A DNA stretch of 16,282 nt, from NCBI GenBank assembly GCA_902775835.1, contig CACYNZ010000033.1, positions 1 to 16,282 on the forward strand. The letters are read 5' to 3'. Below the pieces are notes generated by a model. It was not told the DNA's origin. It saw nothing but the letters and a program-made list of their open reading frames with translations, and did no database searches. Below are positions 13,710-16,282 of this stretch, in pieces. The stretch is from an uncultured Eubacteriales bacterium. Its GTDB lineage: Bacteria > Bacillota_A > Clostridia > Christensenellales > Aristaeellaceae. The position numbers were made by a program, and so were the translations under genes. Position 1 is the stretch's first letter. Every line of letters starts with the position of its first letter.

Positions 13710-16282
13710 TTACCGCTCGTCGATGGTGGATACGGTGAGCGTGGTCTCCTCCAGCACGTCCAGCAGCACGCGCACCGTGTCCAGCGCGGTGAACACCGTC
13801 ACATTGTTCTCGGACGCGCAGCGCCGGATCTCATAGCCGTCGGACACCTCGCTGGAGCTGTCGTATTCCCGGGTATTGATGACATAGGTGACATAGCCCT
13901 TGCGGATGGACTCGAGAATCTCATCACTGCCGTCGGAGAGCTTGCGGCGCGTCCTGGTGCGGATGCCGTGCTCCTTGAGGTAATTGGCGGTTCCGCGGGT
14001 GGCCTCGATATTGAAGCCCATCTGGTAGAACCGGCGGATCAGCGGCAGGGCTTCCTCCTTGTCGCCGTCAGCGATGGTCACAAGGATGGTGCCGTAATTG
14101 AGCAGCTTCATGCCGGAAGCCGTCAGTGCCTTGTACAGCGCGCGGGTCAGGCTGGCGTCATACCCGATGGCCTCGCCGGTGGACTTCATTTCCGGCGAGA
14201 GGTAGGAGTCCATGCCGGAGAGCTTGGAGAAGGAGAAGGCAGGCACCTTGACATACCAGCGCTTCTGCTCGTCCGGGTAGATGCTGAATATGCCCTGCTC
14301 CTTGAGGCTCTTGCCCAGGATCACCATGGTGCCGATGTCCGCCAGCTGCCAGCCGGTGGACTTGGACAGGAAGGGCACGGTGCGTGAGGACCTGGGGTTC
14401 ACCTCAATGACATACACGTCCTCATTGCGGTCCACAATAAACTGGATATTGAACAGGCCGCGGATGCCGATGCCCAGGCCCAGCTTGCGGGTATACTCGA
14501 GAATGGTGCCCTTCACCTTCGGGGATACCGAGAAGGTGGGGTACACGCTGATGGAGTCGCCGGAATGGATGCCGGTGCGCTCCACCAGTTCCATGATGCC
14601 GGGCACGAACACGTCGGAGCCGTCGCAGACCGCGTCCACTTCCAGTTCCTTGCCGGAAATGTACTTGTCCACCAGCACCGGCTGGTCCTCATTGATGGCC
14701 ACGGCCTTCTGCAGGTAGGAGCGCAGCGCGGCCTCGCCGGCCACGATCTGCATGGCGCGCCCGCCCAGCACATAGCTGGGCCGCACCAGCACCGGGTATC
14801 CGATTTCGCTGGCTACACGCACGCCCTCGTCCACGCTGGTCACGGCCTGGCCCTGGGGCTGGGGAATGCCCAGGCTCAGGAGCACCTGTTCAAAGGCGTC
14901 CCGGTTTTCGGCCTTTTCAATGGCGGCAAGGTCCGTGCCGATGATGCGCACGCCGCGCCGGGTCAGCGGGCCGGCCAGGTTGATGGCGGTCTGTCCGCCC
15001 AGGGACGCGATGACGCCCTCGGGCTTTTCCATTTCCAGAATATTGATCACGTCTTCCGGGGTCAGGGGCTCGAAGTAGAGCTTGTCCGCGGTGGTGTAGT
15101 CGGTGGACACGGTCTCCGGGTTGTTGTTGATGATAATGGCTTCATACCCGGCTTCCCGGATGGTCTTCACCGCGTGCACGGTGGAATAGTCGAACTCCAC
15201 ACCCTGGCCGATGCGGATCGGGCCGGAGCCCAGCACCACGATCTTGCGGCGGTCTGAGATGACGGACTCGTTCTCCGTCTCATAGGTGGAATAGAAGTAC
15301 GGGATATAGGAGTCAAACTCGCTGGCGCAGGAGTCGATCATCTTGTAGACCGGGAAAAGCCCGAGTTCCCGGCGCATGCCGAACACTTCCTCCTCCGTGG
15401 TGCCCCAGAGCCTGGCGATGGCGGTGTCCGCGAACCCGGCGCGCTTGGCGCTGCGCAATATGTCCGCGTCCATGGGATGCGCCGTAATTTCCCTTTCCAG
15501 GGCCATGATGTTGCGCACCTTGTCCAGGAAGAACATGTCGATCTGGGTCTTGCCCGCAATGGTGCCCGCGTCCGTGCCCCGGCGGATAAGCTCCGCGATG
15601 GCGAAGATCCGGTCATCCGTGCCCAGGCTCACATAGTCCAGAAGCTCCTGGGTGGGCACGGACACAAACTTCTTCATGTACAGATGATCCACGCCGATTT
15701 CCAGGGAGCGCACGGCCTTGAGCAGGCTCTCCTCCATGGTGCGGCCCACGGCCATGACCTCGCCGGTGGCCTTCATCTGGGTGGACAGGCGGTTGGACGC
15801 GTTGGCGAACTTGTCAAAGGGGAAGCGCGCCATCTTGGTCACCACATAGTCCAGGGCCGGCTCAAAGCAGGCGGGCGTATTGGCCAGCTGAATCTCGTCC
15901 AGTGTCATGCCGGCCGCGATCTTCGCGCTCACCCGGGCAATGGGATATCCGCTGGCCTTGCTGGCCAGGGCGGAGGAACGGGACACGCGCGGATTGACCT
16001 CGATCAGGTAGTAGCGGAAGGATTCCGGGTCCAGGGCGAACTGCACGTTGCACCCGCCCTCGATCTTCAGCTCACGGATGATCTTCAGCGCGCTGTCACG
16101 CAGCAGATGATATTCCTTGTTGGTCAGCGTCTGGCTGGGCGCCACCACAATGGAGTCGCCGGTATGGATGCCCACGGGGTCCAGGTTCTCCATGTTGCAG
16201 ATCACGATGGCGGTGTCATTGTGGTCGCGCATGACCTCGTACTCGATTTCCTTGTAGCCCCGGATGCTCTTCTCCACCAGCA
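13710..16282 (-). CDS. carB: Carbamoyl phosphate synthase large subunit (5' partial)
   Basis: CarB makes carbamoyl phosphate from bicarbonate, ammonia (from CarA) and two ATP. About 856 C-terminal codons are present; roughly 200 N-terminal residues lie beyond the right edge. The apparent start GTG at 16277 is an internal Val, as the frame remains open with Leu before it. Numbered from that codon, the first ATP-grasp half ends with IEVNPRVSRSSALASKASG (92-110). The oligomerisation region follows (about 200-330). The second half begins at KIVVLGSGPIRIGQG (345-359), with the ATP-grasp parts RPSYVLGGRAM (499-509) and IEVNPRSSRTVPF (624-636). The C-terminal MGS-like regulatory domain runs from about 725 to 850. 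It precedes pyrK by 10 bases and is the first visible gene of the pyr operon. carA would be expected upstream, outside the window. Confidence 0.97.
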   Translation of the reverse strand, partial: LVEKSIRGYKEIEYEVMRDHNDTAIVICNMENLDPVGIHTGDSIVVAPSQTLTNKEYHLLRDSALKIIRELKIEGGCNVQFALDPESFRYYLIEVNPRVSRSSALASKASGYPIARVSAKIAAGMTLDEIQLANTPACFEPALDYVVTKMARFPFDKFANASNRLSTQMKATGEVMAVGRTMEESLLKAVRSLEIGVDHLYMKKFVSVPTQELLDYVSLGTDDRIFAIAELIRRGTDAGTIAGKTQIDMFFLDKVRNIMALEREITAHPMDADILRSAKRAGFADTAIARLWGTTEEEVFGMRRELGLFPVYKMIDSCASEFDSYIPYFYSTYETENESVISDRRKIVVLGSGPIRIGQGVEFDYSTVHAVKTIREAGYEAIIINNNPETVSTDYTTADKLYFEPLTPEDVINILEMEKPEGVIASLGGQTAINLAGPLTRRGVRIIGTDLAAIEKAENRDAFEQVLLSLGIPQPQGQAVTSVDEGVRVASEIGYPVLVRPSYVLGGRAMQIVAGEAALRSYLQKAVAINEDQPVLVDKYISGKELEVDAVCDGSDVFVPGIMELVERTGIHSGDSISVYPTFSVSPKVKGTILEYTRKLGLGIGIRGLFNIQFIVDRNEDVYVIEVNPRSSRTVPFLSKSTGWQLADIGTMVILGKSLKEQGIFSIYPDEQKRWYVKVPAFSFSKLSGMDSYLSPEMKSTGEAIGYDASLTRALYKALTASGMKLLNYGTILVTIADGDKEEALPLIRRFYQMGFNIEATRGTANYLKEHGIRTRTRRKLSDGSDEILESIRKGYVTYVINTREYDSSSEVSDGYEIRRCASENNVTVFTALDTVRVLLDVLEETTLTVSTIDER

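Noticed and set aside
16275..16277. GTG at 16277 as the start of carB
   Set aside because: The frame stays open to the window edge, and the sequence before it (Leu-Val-Glu) aligns with the interior of CarB. The gene is truncated by the window.

Overview
The window is chromosomal sequence from a GC-rich (roughly 60%) low-motility-type anaerobic Bacillota, most likely a Clostridia lineage of the gut or rumen kind. The evidence is a complete ctsR-mcsA-mcsB-clpC stress operon, a type III glutamine synthetase fragment, a class 1B (PyrD/PyrK) dihydroorotate dehydrogenase, strong AGGAGG-type ribosome binding sites, and classical sigma-A-like promoters. The taxonomic placement is inference. No tRNA, rRNA, insertion sequence, phage gene or CRISPR array was seen, and no gene-free stretch exceeds 300 bases.

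Layout. (1) 2-1027, + strand: the 3' part of an open frame entering from the left edge. It begins as glutamine synthetase III and switches in frame, near base 600-625, to the C-terminal domain of a secreted 5'-nucleotidase. Two separate terminators follow (one per strand). (2) 1126-2409, - strand: a PLP-dependent aspartate aminotransferase of the AspT type with its own promoter and an AT-rich, phased-tract upstream region. (3) 2591-8016, - strand: ctsR, mcsA, mcsB, clpC and a class I amidotransferase-like peptidase C26 gene, driven from a promoter with a CtsR operator at 8039-8055. (4) 8182-9302, + strand: a pair of overlapping short-chain chromate-transporter (CHR) genes, diverging from ctsR and with a near-consensus promoter. 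(5) 9321-9379: a bidirectional terminator between the convergent CHR and pyrimidine operons. (6) 9389-16282, - strand: the pyrimidine operon carB-pyrK-pyrD-pyrF-pyrE-pyrB-pyrI, with carB cut by the right edge.

How the genes work together. CtsR represses its own operon until stress. McsA activates McsB, which marks proteins on arginine for unfolding by ClpC. The pyrimidine cluster supplies carbamoyl phosphate (CarB), carbamoyl aspartate (PyrB/PyrI), orotate (PyrD/PyrK), OMP (PyrE) and UMP (PyrF). Dihydroorotase (pyrC) and carA are not in the window. Most pyr junctions are 4-10 base overlaps, which suggests translational coupling.

Most of the window is conventional. The points worth checking are the glutamine synthetase/5'-nucleotidase chimera, the loss of the conserved active-site cysteine in McsB together with a shortened N-terminus, the AT-rich upstream region of the aminotransferase, and the peptidase C26 gene placed behind clpC. 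I did not find convincing evidence for an undescribed multi-gene system.
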